Source: Actinoplanes sichuanensis (GTDB lineage: Bacteria; Actinomycetota; Actinomycetes; Mycobacteriales; Micromonosporaceae). From it: a DNA stretch of 64,000 nt. The notes below the pieces were generated by a model that saw only the letters and a program-made list of their open reading frames with translations, was not told the DNA's origin and did no database searches. Both the position numbers and the translations under genes were made by a program. Below, in pieces: positions 44,277-53,072 of the stretch. Each line of letters opens with the position of its first letter. The first letter of the stretch is position 1. The stretch spans positions 4,402,001 to 4,466,000 of the forward strand of contig NZ_AP028461.1 in assembly GCF_033097365.1 (NCBI RefSeq), written 5' to 3'.

Positions 44277-45026
44277 TCAGAGTTCGCGTCGGTCACCGAA
44301 CACGACAGCCGCGGCCATGGCCAGCACGGTCAGGACCACAGTCACCGCCACCCCGGGGAGATAGTCGGCCGCGGGCGCTCCGGCGGTGAGGTCGGCGAGG
44401 GCACCCAGCAGTCCGGTCGGCAGCCATTCGTCCACCCCGGCGACACGGCCGAGAATGCCGGTGAGCAGCAGCAGGACGAGGGCGACTCCGGCCGCTGCCG
44501 GTACCCCGCGCACCACCGACGCCGCGAGCGCGACCAACGCGACGGCGAACGCCTGGAAGATCACGCCGTACGCGATCCCGGTCAGCATCGCCCCGACCGG
44601 TGGGGCACCCAGCAGCACCGCCGTCTCGTACCAGGCACAGGCCGACCCGAGGACGAGCCCGGCGGCGGCACCGCCGAGCGTGATCCCGTAGGCCGCAAAC
44701 ACGATCGACCGCACGCCATCGACCCGGGTGCGTAGGAAGACCGCCATTTCCCGGCGCGCGTCGAACGCCAGCGCAGACGCGGCGACCAGCACCACGACGA
44801 GCAGGCCGATCTGTGCGGTGTTGCCGACGAACTGGGCGATACCGTCGGCCGGTGTGGGGTCGGGAAACCGGACCTCGATGCCCTCGGTACCGACGGCGCG
44901 GAGGATCTCCCCCAGATAGCGCGCGATCAGCGGACCGGTGAGGCCGAAGAACGCGTACACCGCGAGAAGGACGAACAGGCGGCGGGTACGCAGCAGCCGC
45001 AACCACTCCAGACGCCACAGGCTCAT
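44277..45026 (-). CDS. ABC-2 type transporter permease
   Basis: 249 residues, six predicted helices. MSLWRLEWLRLLRTRRLFVL is the usual start of an ABC-2 permease, with a helical core (GNTAQIGLLVVVLVAASALA, PAAAGVALVLLLLTGILG). Its ATPase partner is 1.6 kb upstream because an IS200/IS605 element lies between them. The only visible ribosome site, GGAAGG at seven bases, belongs to the conserved end of that element. Expression may therefore depend on the insertion. Confidence 0.85.
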   Translation of the reverse strand: MSLWRLEWLRLLRTRRLFVLLAVYAFFGLTGPLIARYLGEILRAVGTEGIEVRFPDPTPADGIAQFVGNTAQIGLLVVVLVAASALAFDARREMAVFLRTRVDGVRSIVFAAYGITLGGAAAGLVLGSACAWYETAVLLGAPPVGAMLTGIAYGVIFQAFAVALVALAASVVRGVPAAAGVALVLLLLTGILGRVAGVDEWLPTGLLGALADLTAGAPAADYLPGVAVTVVLTVLAMAAAVVFGDRREL

Positions 45027-46645
45027 CGAATGCCTTCCGTGGAAACCCCTGGCTTTAGCCGTGGGGAGGAAACGGGACTCCTGCGGAGCAGGTCGGGGGT
45101 AGCCCATCCGCCGTCAAGGCGGATGGGTGTCTGGTCACACGTTGCGCTGGTTCTCGACATACCTTTTGATTACTTCCAGGGTTGCGCCGCCGGTCGTGGC
45201 GACGAAGTAGGAGTTCGTCCACAAGGTCGGCATCCGGGACTTGAGGTGCGGGAACTCCTGGCGCAGCAGCCGTGACGAGCGGCCTTTGATCTGTTTGACC
45301 AGACGGTGGATGCCGAACTGCGGGTCGACGACCACGAGCAGGTGCACGTGGTCGGGCATCGTCTCGATCGCCTCGATGAGGGCGTCTCGTTCGAAGCAGA
45401 CCTCGCGGATGATCTCTTGAGGCGTTCGTCCACTTTGCCGTCGATGACCTCGCGCCGGTACTTCGGGCACCAGACGACGTGGTAGTGGCAGCGGTACACG
45501 ACGTTGTTGTTCGACCTGACCTCGTCCACACTGGGACCATATAGGTCGATTCTGTATAGTGTCTGGTATGTCCGAGACGGTGCGTTACACCTACCGCCTG
45601 CGGCCCGGCCGCACGGCACAGGCCGCACTGCTCGACGAATGGGGCTGTTGCCGGTGGCTGTGGAACGAGGCCGTCCACCAGCAGAAGACCGGCCGGAAAC
45701 CGACGTTCGGGAAGCTAATGTAAGCGTGACGCCCTGCCGAGCCTGGAGTACACCCGCAACGGTTTCGCCCTGGCCGACGGCCGCCTGCGGCTGCCCGGCA
45801 AGGTCTTCGTCCCGGTCGTCTGGTCCCGGGACCTGCCGTCCCGGCCCACCTCCGTGCGGGTCTACCGCGACAGCCTCGGCCACTGGGACGCGTCCTTCGT
45901 GGTCCGCCGCGAGCGGGCCGACACACCGGAAGCGGACCTGCCCGGGATCGGCGTCGACTGGGGTGTGAAGACCACCGCCACCACCACTGATCCGGCGTTC
46001 GACCTGCCGCACCTCGGCCACCGTCGCCGGTGTGCCGCCGAGCTGGCCAGGGCTCAGCGGAAGATGGCCCGCCGCCGCCGGCCGAAAGGCCAGCCGCAGT
46101 CGAACGGCTACCAACAGGCGAAACGACAGGCTGCCCGGGTCGCGAAGAAAAGCGGCCCGGCAGAACACCCACGACGCCCGCATCTGGGCCAAGAACCTGA
46201 TCGACCACCACGCGCTGATCGCGGTCGAGGACTTCAAACCGAAGTTCCTCGCCCGGTCGCGGATGGCCCGCAAAGCGGCCGACGCGGCGATCGCCGCCTG
46301 CAAGCGGGAACTGATCGAGCGTGGCAAGCGGGCGGGCCGGAAGGTGGTGCCGGTACCGCCCGCCTACACCACGATGACCTGCTCCGGGTGCGGGGAGAGA
46401 GCCAATCTCCGCCTCGGACTGGGCGTACGAACCTTCGAGTGCACCGCGTGCGGCTACACCGCCTGCCGCGACCTCAACGCCGCGAGGACGATCCTCGCCA
46501 CGGCTGAACGCCGCCGTGCCGGTGCCGACGACGTAAGACATCAGATCGCCTCCTTCCGGGACGGTGGATCAGATGCGGTCCGAGCTGGGAATCCAGGACC
46601 TACCGGTCCCGGAGGGAAATCCCCCGGATCTATCCGTGGGGATCG
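45027..46645. mobile_element. IS200/IS605-family element, both genes damaged
   Basis: Divergent tnpA and tnpB lie between subterminal hairpins. The left end around 45040-45075 has CCCCTGGCTTTAGCCGTGGGG, which can fold with GGCT/AGCC and CCCC/GGGG stems; the right end has CCGTGGGGATCG close to 46645. The element sits exactly between the stop of an ABC ATPase gene and the start of its permease, with no evident target duplication, as expected for single-strand HUH transposition. A near-identical copy of the left end occurs alone at 59195-59252. Confidence 0.75.
45135..45529 (-). pseudogene. tnpA: IS200-type Y1 transposase TnpA, frameshifted
   Basis: From GTG 45529 the protein reads VRSNNNVVYRCHYHVVWCPK then YRREVIDGKVDERLK, and leaves frame near 45413-45419. 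In the next frame it continues EIIREVCFERDALIEAIETM, PDHVHLLVVVDP (HUH metal site) and VIKRYVENQRNV with the catalytic Tyr. Adding one base (AAGGAG for AAGAG) restores the whole protein. All catalytic residues are kept, so this is recent damage or an error. Confidence 0.8.
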
Positions 46646-46649
46646 TTAA
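45568..46649 (+). pseudogene. tnpB: TnpB (RuvC-like RNA-guided nuclease), deleted and frameshifted
   Basis: MSETVRYTYRLRPGRTAQAA starts at ATG 45568 and stops after FGKLM at 45722. About 50 codons are missing before DALPSLEYTRNGF (45728 onward). A second break lies near 46145. RuvC Asp (GIGVDWGVKTTA), Glu (LIAVEDFKPKF), the CxxC...CxxC zinc ribbon (TCSGCGERAN, CTACGYTACR) and the final RDLNAA Asp are all readable. TnpB uses an RNA made from the element's right end to cut DNA; this copy cannot encode a full protein. Confidence 0.8.
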
Positions 46650-47518
46650 GTCGTCAGCTCCAGGAAGACGTCTTCCAGGTGCGCATCCTGCGGACCGAAA
46701 CCGACGACCTTCGCAGCGGCCTCGGCGAGCACGCCGGCCAGGTGGGACTCCGCGTCGTCCAGTGTGCCCACTCCGACGACCAGGTCGTTGCCGTCGATCC
46801 GCACCGAGGTCACCCATGCTTGCCGTCGAAGCAGCGCCTCCGCCCGGTCCTGGCCGGTGCGCAGCCGGACCCGGTACGCCGGGGTCGCCCGCCCGACGAG
46901 AAGTTCGTCCAGCGTGCCCTGGAAGATCAGCCGACCGTCGCGGAGGATACCGATCCGGTCGCAGACCTCCTGTACGTCGGCGAGGATGTGGCTGGAGAAC
47001 ACGACGGTCGCGTGCCCGCGCAGCCGGGCGATCAAGTCGAGGACCTCCCGACGTCCGGCCGGGTCCAGGGCCGAGGCCGGCTCGTCGAGCAGCAGCAGCT
47101 CCGGCTCACCCACCACACTGGCGGCCAGACCGAGCCGCTGGAGCATGCCGCGGGAGTAGCCACCCACCCGGCGGTCCGCAGCGTCGGCGAGCCCGGTCTC
47201 CACCAGCACCGCATCGACGTTCCCGGCCGGCGGACCGGCCAGGTGCGCGGCCAACGCGACAACCTCCCGCCCGGTCAGCCACGAGTCGAACCGTGGGGTG
47301 TCCGGCAGGGTCACGACCCGGCCGGGCACCGCGTCGACCCGCACGATGCCGCTGGTCGGCCGCCGCAACCCGGAGAGGATACCCAGCAGGGTCGTCTTGC
47401 CCGCGCCGTTCGGCCCGACGAGCCCGTAGATCGAACCGGCCGGCACCGCCAGGTCGACGCCGTCGAGCGCGGCATGCGACCCGTACCGCTTCACCAGCGC
47501 AGCGGTCTCGACCATCAT
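46646..47518 (-). CDS. ABC transporter ATP-binding protein
   Basis: 290 residues. Walker A GPNGAGKTT (near 36-44), signature GGYSRGMLQRLGLA and Walker B LLLLDEPASALDPAGR are complete, with an H-loop in SSHILADVQEVCDR. It belongs to the DrrA/CcmA-like drug or lipid export group. Its TAA is shared with the extreme end of the IS605 element. It overlaps the upstream PLDc_N gene by four bases, giving the operon PLDc_N - ATPase - [IS] - permease. Confidence 0.92.
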   Translation of the reverse strand: MMVETAALVKRYGSHAALDGVDLAVPAGSIYGLVGPNGAGKTTLLGILSGLRRPTSGIVRVDAVPGRVVTLPDTPRFDSWLTGREVVALAAHLAGPPAGNVDAVLVETGLADAADRRVGGYSRGMLQRLGLAASVVGEPELLLLDEPASALDPAGRREVLDLIARLRGHATVVFSSHILADVQEVCDRIGILRDGRLIFQGTLDELLVGRATPAYRVRLRTGQDRAEALLRRQAWVTSVRIDGNDLVVGVGTLDDAESHLAGVLAEAAAKVVGFGPQDAHLEDVFLELTT

Positions 47519-47724
47519 CGGTGCTCACGACCGGCGAGCAGGTAGACGATCCCACCGAGCGGAACCGAGATCACGCAGATCAGCGCCCACGCCCACTTCG
47601 GCAGGTACCGCACGTCGTGGCGGGCCAGATCGTAGAGGCAGAAACCGACGAACGCCACCGCGAGCAGAACCAGCGGCAGCGACGCCGCCACCGGAAGCCC
47701 GCCGTGCCCAGCCGTGTAACTCAT
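47515..47724 (-). CDS. Small PLDc_N-domain membrane protein
   Basis: 69 residues with two helices and the motif FCLYDLARHDVRYLPKWAWA followed by VISVPLGGIVYLLAGRE, typical of the 'phospholipase D-nuclease N-terminal' family found as stand-alone genes with ABC exporters. The stop overlaps the ATPase start. It probably assists the transporter in the membrane. Confidence 0.85.
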   Translation of the reverse strand: MSYTAGHGGLPVAASLPLVLLAVAFVGFCLYDLARHDVRYLPKWAWALICVISVPLGGIVYLLAGREHR

Positions 47725-47897
47725 GGCTCACGGTCCGGGAAAGGGCCGCACCCGACGGCGGCCGCATCGGGGTCCACACCGAGCATCAGCGCCGGTTCCA
47801 CCCCGGCCGACGGCTCCACACCGTGCGACCGGCGCTGCGGTGCCACCAGGGTTGAGACCATGGCATCGAGCATGCACTGTCACCGAGACTTGTTGAT

Positions 47898-47933
47898 GGA
47901 CTGAAAGTCCCCTACCCCGGGACCCGACGTCCC
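47898..47933. promoter_or_regulatory. Two tandem DosR-like boxes
   Basis: Minus-strand GGGACTTTCAGTCC (47911-47898) and GGGACCCGACGTCCC (47919-47933), centres about 21 bp apart, i.e. two helix turns. They lie in the 428-base gap between the PLDc_N operon (minus) and the SPFH gene (plus), which holds no supported gene, so either or both could be controlled. Confidence 0.5.
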
Positions 47934-48152
47934 ATCGGACTCTGATCGTCTTCGGCGTTGTGCTGCCGCAGCGCCCGTGGACGGCCGGCCCGAGCTGAGC
48001 AACCGCATCAGTGGAGCCCCCTGCCGTGGTGCCCGGCCGCAGGGGCCAACGCACCTGGTGGCAAGACGCCGACCGGCCGACGTGAGGCTGGTACGTGCGT
48101 GTCGTCGGGCATCCAGCCCGTCGGATCGGCGCCGTGCCGGAGGTGAACAGAC

Positions 48153-48976
48153 ATGAATGGCTGGACCATCACTCTGATCATCGTGGCCGCCGTCGGGTTG
48201 TTGGGGGCGCTCTCGATCCGGATCGTCAAGCAGTACGAACGCGGTGTGGTCTTCCGCCTCGGCCGCGTCGTCGGCTCGCGGGAACCGGGCCTGCGTCTCC
48301 TCGTCCCCGTGATCGACGTCATGCGCCGGGTGTCGTTGCGGATCGTCACCATCCCGATCCAGTCGCAGGGCATCATCACCCGCGACAACGTCAGCGTGGA
48401 CGTCTCCGCCGTCGCCTACTTCCGTGTCGTCGACGCCGTCAAGTCCGTCGTGGCGATCGAGAACGTGCACGCGGCCATCAACCAGATCGCCCAGACCACG
48501 CTACGCAGGGTCGTCGGCCAGCACAGCCTCGACGAGACGCTGTCCGAGACCGACCGCATCAACGTCGACATCGCCAGACCCTGGACACCACCACCGTCGA
48601 CTGGGGTGTCGAGGTGACCCTCGTCGAACTCAAGGACATCCAGCTGCCCGACGCGATGAAGCGGGCGATGGCCCGCCAGGCCGAGGCCGAGCGGGAGAAG
48701 CGCGCGAAGATCATCAACGCGGAGGGTGAGGCCCTCGCCGCCTCCGCGCTGGGCGACGCGTCGGACACGATGATGGCTCACCCGCTCGCCCTGCAACTGC
48801 GCAACCTTCAGTCCTTGGTGGAGATCGCGGTCGACAAGAACTCCACCGTGGTCTTCCCGGCGCCGCTGATGAGCACTATCGGCGAACTGGGCAGTTTCCT
48901 GGACAAGGAGTCGGATGCCGCCGCGCGCGGTACCGAGGCGGCATCATCGGTCCGCACCCTCACGGCGACCCGTTGA
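48153..48976 (+). pseudogene. SPFH/Band 7 (stomatin-like) protein with one frameshift
   Basis: ATG 48153 (GGAGG upstream) begins [20 protein letters not shown], an N-terminal membrane helix, then the Band 7 domain ([40 protein letters not shown]). At 48571-48573 the frame shifts: [10 protein letters not shown] should continue [20 protein letters not shown], which is in the next frame, followed by the coiled-coil region [20 protein letters not shown] to 48976. One missing C (ATC-CGC) explains it. Stomatin-like proteins organise membrane microdomains and oligomerise. Confidence 0.85.
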
Positions 48977-49192
48977 CCCGTTCCCGGCCCTGACGAATCC
49001 TCGGCGCCGCGCCAGCCGGCCCACAGGTTGTCCGGCGCGGCGACTCGAGCACTGCCGCTGTGATCCGGATCGAGCCACCGGGTCTATCTCAGCCGGTGAA
49101 CGCAGGACTCACCGGGCGCCGCAGGTTCCGACCGCGATGGGCAACGGCGGTGTCTTCTCGATCGGCCGGCTCCGCTCGGATCACACCGCGCG

Positions 49193-49984
49193 TCACCGGT
49201 CGACGGCCAGACCGCGACGCAATTTCTCCAGCGCCCGGCGCAACAGCCGAGAGATGTGCATCTGGGACAAGCCGAGGTCCCGGCCGATCTCGTTCTGTGT
49301 CCGGTGGCCGTAGAAGTAGAGCGTCACGATGCGCTGCTCGCGCTCGTCGAGGGCGAGCAGCGCGTGGCACAGGTCGAGGTGCTGCTCGACCGTCCGGTAG
49401 CCGTCGTCCTCCGCACCGATCGTGTCGGCCAACTCGGTGCCGACCTGTGATCCCGGCTCCGACAACGAGACCATCCGACGGGCGCGAGCGCACTGCAACG
49501 CCTGCAGGACCTGTTCCACAGGGGCGTCCACGTAGGCGGCGATGTCCGTGACCGTCGGCAGACGCCCGAGGGGCTGAACGACATGCCGGTCGGCGTCCTC
49601 GATGCGCTGGTACAGGTCGTGCAGGCGGCGTGGGGCCCGCAGCGCCTGGTGCCGGTCCCGGAAGTACCGTTTGAGTTCGCCGCGGATCGTGGGTACGGCG
49701 TACCCGACGAAGTCTGCGCCCCGGGCCGGATCGAAGCCGTCGACGGCCTTGATGAGCCCGACCACAGCGGTCTGCCGCAGATCTTCCCGGATGTTGTGGT
49801 CGACGGCATACACCCGGGCCAGTCGGTACGCCATCGGCGTCCAGGCCAGGACGGCATCGGCCCGCATACCCGGCCTCTTGGGATCGTCGGGCGGGGTCCG
49901 GGCATAGGCGTCGATCAGGCGTGCCGCTGCGGCACCGGTCCTGTCGTGACCGACAATCCCAGGGCGACAGTAGAGGGTCTTCAT
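49193..49984 (-). CDS. RNA polymerase sigma factor, SigF/SigB family, second copy
   Basis: 263 residues from ATG 49984 (GGAGG upstream). Region 2 (REDLRQTAVVGLIKAVDGFD, FVGYAVPTIRGELKRYFRD), region 3 (LGRLPTVTDIAAYVDAPVEQ) and region 4 (LDEREQRIVTLYFYGHRTQN, LSQMHISRLLRRALEKLR) are complete. It is a paralogue of the factor at 19280 but placed inside the stress island with no anti-sigma gene next to it, so its control is not visible here. Confidence 0.92.
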   Translation of the reverse strand: MKTLYCRPGIVGHDRTGAAAARLIDAYARTPPDDPKRPGMRADAVLAWTPMAYRLARVYAVDHNIREDLRQTAVVGLIKAVDGFDPARGADFVGYAVPTIRGELKRYFRDRHQALRAPRRLHDLYQRIEDADRHVVQPLGRLPTVTDIAAYVDAPVEQVLQALQCARARRMVSLSEPGSQVGTELADTIGAEDDGYRTVEQHLDLCHALLALDEREQRIVTLYFYGHRTQNEIGRDLGLSQMHISRLLRRALEKLRRGLAVDR

Positions 49985-50076
49985 GGATACCTCCGGGCAC
50001 ATGGGCGGCATCCGGTGGCTCGGTGTAGCAAGCCGGCGGCCTCGGTCATGGCCGGCCGGGTGCCGCCGGCAAGCGG

Positions 50077-51114
50077 TCATCGGGTGAGCAGCACCTTCAG
50101 CGCCCCGGTCTGGGCGGGCCGCGCGAACACGTCGTACGCCTGCTCGATCTCCTCCAGCGGGAACCGGTGGGTGACCAGTGGAGTGACGTCGATCTGGCCG
50201 GCGGCCAGCATGTCCAGCAGTCTCGGCGTCGTGCAGGTGTCGACCAGTCCGGTGGTGATGGTGAGGTTGCGGATCCACAGGTCTTCCAGGTGCAGGGTCG
50301 CCGGTTTGCCGTGCACGCCGATGTTCGCGACGGTGCCGCCGGGGCGGACCAGCGTGGTGCACAGTTCGAAGGTTTCCGGGGTGCCGACGGCCTCCATGAC
50401 CACGTCGGCGCCCAGCCCTCCGGTGAGCGCCCGGATGGTGCCGAGGGCGACGCGCTCGGGGGTGAGGGTGACGTCGGCACCGAGCATCTTGGCGGCCTGC
50501 AGACGACTCTCGGCCTTGTCGACGGCCACGATGTGCGCGGGCGAGAAAAGCCGGGCGGTGATGATCGCGGCGAGCCCGATCGGCCCGGCACCGACCACGA
50601 CCACGGTGTCGCCCGGCCGTACCCGGCCGTTGAGCACGCCGACCTCGTACGAGGTCGGCAGAATGTCGGCCAGCATCACCGCCGCCTCGCTGCTGACCTG
50701 GCGGGGCAGCCGGTAGGCCGACAGATCGGCGAACGGGATCCGGGCGTACTCCGCCTGGACACCGTCAACGGTGTGACCGAGGATCCAACCGCCGCCGGAC
50801 AGGCACTGGCCGTAGCTACCCTCCCGGCAGAACCGGCAACTTCCGCACGCCGAGATGCAGGAGGCGAGCACCCGGTCACCGACAGCCAGCCCGGTCAACG
50901 CCGGTCCGACCTCGACCACGGTTCCGACCGCCTCATGACCGAGCACCCGACCCGGCGTCACCGCCGGCACGTCACCGGCCAGAATGTGTAGATCAGTGCC
51001 GCAGATGGTGACCGCGTCGACCCGGATCACCGCGTCACGCGGGTCCCGAACGTGCGCGTCCGGGATCCCGGTCCAACGTCGTTGCCCTGCTCCGCCGTAC
51101 ACGAGTCCTTTCAT
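50077..51114 (-). CDS. Zinc-dependent alcohol dehydrogenase, second type
   Basis: 345 residues from ATG 51114. Cys38 and His60 bind catalytic zinc (TICGTDLH, LGHEAVG), and Cys90, 93, 96 and 104 the structural zinc (ACGSCRFC...C). NAD(P) loop VVVVGAGPIGLAAIITAR. It resembles the medium-chain group often called threonine/sorbitol or isopropanol-type dehydrogenases; the substrate is not determined. It is distinct from the AdhP-type enzyme at 36635. A DosR-like box is upstream. Confidence 0.92.
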   Translation of the reverse strand: MKGLVYGGAGQRRWTGIPDAHVRDPRDAVIRVDAVTICGTDLHILAGDVPAVTPGRVLGHEAVGTVVEVGPALTGLAVGDRVLASCISACGSCRFCREGSYGQCLSGGGWILGHTVDGVQAEYARIPFADLSAYRLPRQVSSEAAVMLADILPTSYEVGVLNGRVRPGDTVVVVGAGPIGLAAIITARLFSPAHIVAVDKAESRLQAAKMLGADVTLTPERVALGTIRALTGGLGADVVMEAVGTPETFELCTTLVRPGGTVANIGVHGKPATLHLEDLWIRNLTITTGLVDTCTTPRLLDMLAAGQIDVTPLVTHRFPLEEIEQAYDVFARPAQTGALKVLLTR

Positions 51115-51183
51115 CTTTCCTCTCCTTCGCCGTTGAAGGAACCACTGCGTCCGCAGAATGCCCCGGTGCGACGGTCCCCGGTA

Positions 51184-51198
51184 AGGGCCGAAGGACCG
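51184..51198 (-). promoter_or_regulatory. DosR-like box upstream of second adh
   Basis: Minus-strand CGGTCCTTCGGCCCT; centre and second half perfect, first half weak. About 77 bases before the ATG at 51114. Confidence 0.5.
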
Positions 51199-51332
51199 CA
51201 ACCAAGGCCGATGTGCCGCGGCGCCCGCGCGGTCACCGGGCAGGAGGAGTCCGGAACCGCCTCCGTACCGCATGTGGTAGCCGGGCTGACCGTGATGACC
51301 AGGGCTGCGGAGTGACCGCCGCGGATTCTTTC

Positions 51333-51620
51333 TCAGGCTGCGGCATCCGGGCGGTCGCTGCCGGGCACCGACATCGGGTTGCGCTCGTCGTCACGGGCCG
51401 CCAGCCGGCTCAGTGCCTGCTGGTACTGCGCCCGAGAAATCCCACCCTGGAGAAGCTGGGTCACCAGGGCGCCCTCCAGAGTGGTCGGGGCGGTCTCGCG
51501 GGAGACGCCGTCGTCGCCGGCACCGGCGGCTTCGTCCGATGGGGTGGCGTCGGGCGTGCGCCAGAAGACCACGGTGATTGTGATGATCAGCAGCACCACT
51601 AAGATGATCAAAGTCGCCAT
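51333..51620 (-). CDS. Small membrane protein with SHOCT-like C-terminus
   Basis: 95 residues from ATG 51620. A helix (4-21; TLIILVVLLIITITVVFW) is followed by an acidic linker and LEGALVTQLLQGGISRAQYQ then QALSRLAARDDE, which fits the SHOCT oligomerisation motif. It lies between the adh and usp genes in the same orientation. Confidence 0.7.
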   Translation of the reverse strand: MATLIILVVLLIITITVVFWRTPDATPSDEAAGAGDDGVSRETAPTTLEGALVTQLLQGGISRAQYQQALSRLAARDDERNPMSVPGSDRPDAAA

Positions 51621-51737
51621 CGTCACCACCTCCCTCCTTCGCATCCTCGTCCGCATGGGCGTCGATGCGACAGGGACCAAGGTCCCGCGCCGGGGTGACG
51701 GGTGGCCGGCAGGACGGGTTCGCCTGCCGGCCACGGA

Positions 51738-52625
51738 TCAAGATCGTGCCGAGGCCACCGAACCCGCGTGTCCGAGAGTCGATGTGGACCATCCCGGCGG
51801 GACGAGCAGGACCGGGCACAGCCGGCGCTCGCTCGGAACGGACCGGCCCAGGTGATACAGCATCTCGACCAGCCATCCCTTGTGACCCCGGCCGGCCACC
51901 AGCAGCCGGGCACGGCGGGACGCCCGTTCCACGGTGTAGGCGGCTTCCGCGTCGCTGATCAGCAAGCGGCTCACGACCACATCCGGCGACCTACCCGTCC
52001 AGCCCGCGAGGGCCTCGCTCAGCCGATCCTCGGCCGCCCGGCGCTCGGCGTCACCGGCGTCGGTCGCGGGGGCCCACACGTGAACCGCCACCAGGGGGCA
52101 GCCTGCGCGGGACGCGGCCTCGAACGCCGACCCCACGGTGGCGGTGCACCGGCCGGAGGTGGCGACCACGACGGGCCCCCGGTCCACCGTCGGGCCACGG
52201 AGGATCAGCAGCGGGCAGCGGCTGTGATGGGCCAGATACGCCGCGGTCGAACCCCAGCCGTGCCCGAGTGTCGCCTCGTCCCGGTGCCCCAACACCAGCA
52301 GGCCGGCGTGACCCGAATGCCGGATCAGCGCCTCGGCGGCGCTGTCGTCGGCCAACTCGGTCTGCACCGGAAGGCCAGCCACGACGTGCCGGGCCCGCAG
52401 GGCGGCCAGTTCCAGCAGGTGCCGGCCGTCCGCCAAGGCCGGTCGCAGCGCCCGATGTCGCGGCAGTCCGCCGTGACGTCCGGGCCAGGCGTGCACGATC
52501 CGCAGCGGCACACCCCGACGCGCGGCCTCCGCGGCCGCGACATCGACGATTTGCAGTCCGTCGGGCACGTCGTCGACGCCGACCACGACGGGTAGCCTCT
52601 CCTCGACTGACACGACACTGTGCAT
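51738..52625 (-). CDS. Tandem universal stress protein, divergent
   Basis: 295 residues. Two Usp-like halves: LPVVVGVDDVPDGLQIVDVA with LLVLGHRDEATLGHGWGSTA, and GPVVVATSGRCTATVGSAFE with LLVAGRGHKGWLVEMLYHLG. The ATP motif is degenerate in both. The protein is less conserved than its neighbours, so it may be a non-nucleotide-binding Usp. It is divergent from the usp at 53073 across a region with two DosR-like boxes. Confidence 0.85.
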   Translation of the reverse strand: MHSVVSVEERLPVVVGVDDVPDGLQIVDVAAAEAARRGVPLRIVHAWPGRHGGLPRHRALRPALADGRHLLELAALRARHVVAGLPVQTELADDSAAEALIRHSGHAGLLVLGHRDEATLGHGWGSTAAYLAHHSRCPLLILRGPTVDRGPVVVATSGRCTATVGSAFEAASRAGCPLVAVHVWAPATDAGDAERRAAEDRLSEALAGWTGRSPDVVVSRLLISDAEAAYTVERASRRARLLVAGRGHKGWLVEMLYHLGRSVPSERRLCPVLLVPPGWSTSTLGHAGSVASARS

Positions 52626-52707
52626 ACCCGTACGGTAGGCCCGCCCGCCCCGGCGACGGCACGGTAGACCGGCATCAGAGTAGGGTCCTTATACCATCTC
52701 GCTGAAC

Positions 52708-52722
52708 AGGACCAACGGCCCT
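52708..52722. promoter_or_regulatory. DosR-like box upstream of tandem usp (51738)
   Basis: AGGACCAACGGCCCT, two mismatches from the consensus, 83 bases before the minus-strand ATG at 52625. Confidence 0.55.
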
Positions 52723-52958
52723 GGGTACCGGCCTCGACGGCGCGCGATGCTTCGGTCAGACGCCCACCGCCGGACCGGAACCACCGGCTCGCGGCAGACC
52801 GAAACGGATGGCCGTCGCGCCACCAGACCCACCGTCGTCAAGACGGCGCCGGCTCCGGCGACACGGCATCGGCGGTGGGCGTCCCCGAGACCTCGCCGCC
52901 GTCGGCACCACGACAGGACCCGATCCCGGCGACGCCGCTACAAGTCGCACACCGTGAC

Positions 52959-52973
52959 GGGACCTATGCCCCT
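52959..52973 (+). promoter_or_regulatory. DosR-like box upstream of usp (53073)
   Basis: GGGACCTATGCCCCT, about 107 bases before GTG 53073. A 7-bp GCCGCAC/GTGCGGC hairpin (53027-53044) lies between the box and the start. Confidence 0.5.
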
Positions 52974-53072
52974 GCCCGGCACGCATCGATGAGAGTGCCA
53001 TAGAGGAGCAATGGTCGGACCCGTACGCCGCACCCCCGTGCGGCGCACGGCAGCGGAAAGGAGGTCCGTACC

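Noticed and set aside
45568..46649. An active TnpB/omega-RNA nuclease system
   Set aside because: About 50 codons are deleted after residue 51 and a frameshift follows; even with the frameshift corrected, the deletion remains.
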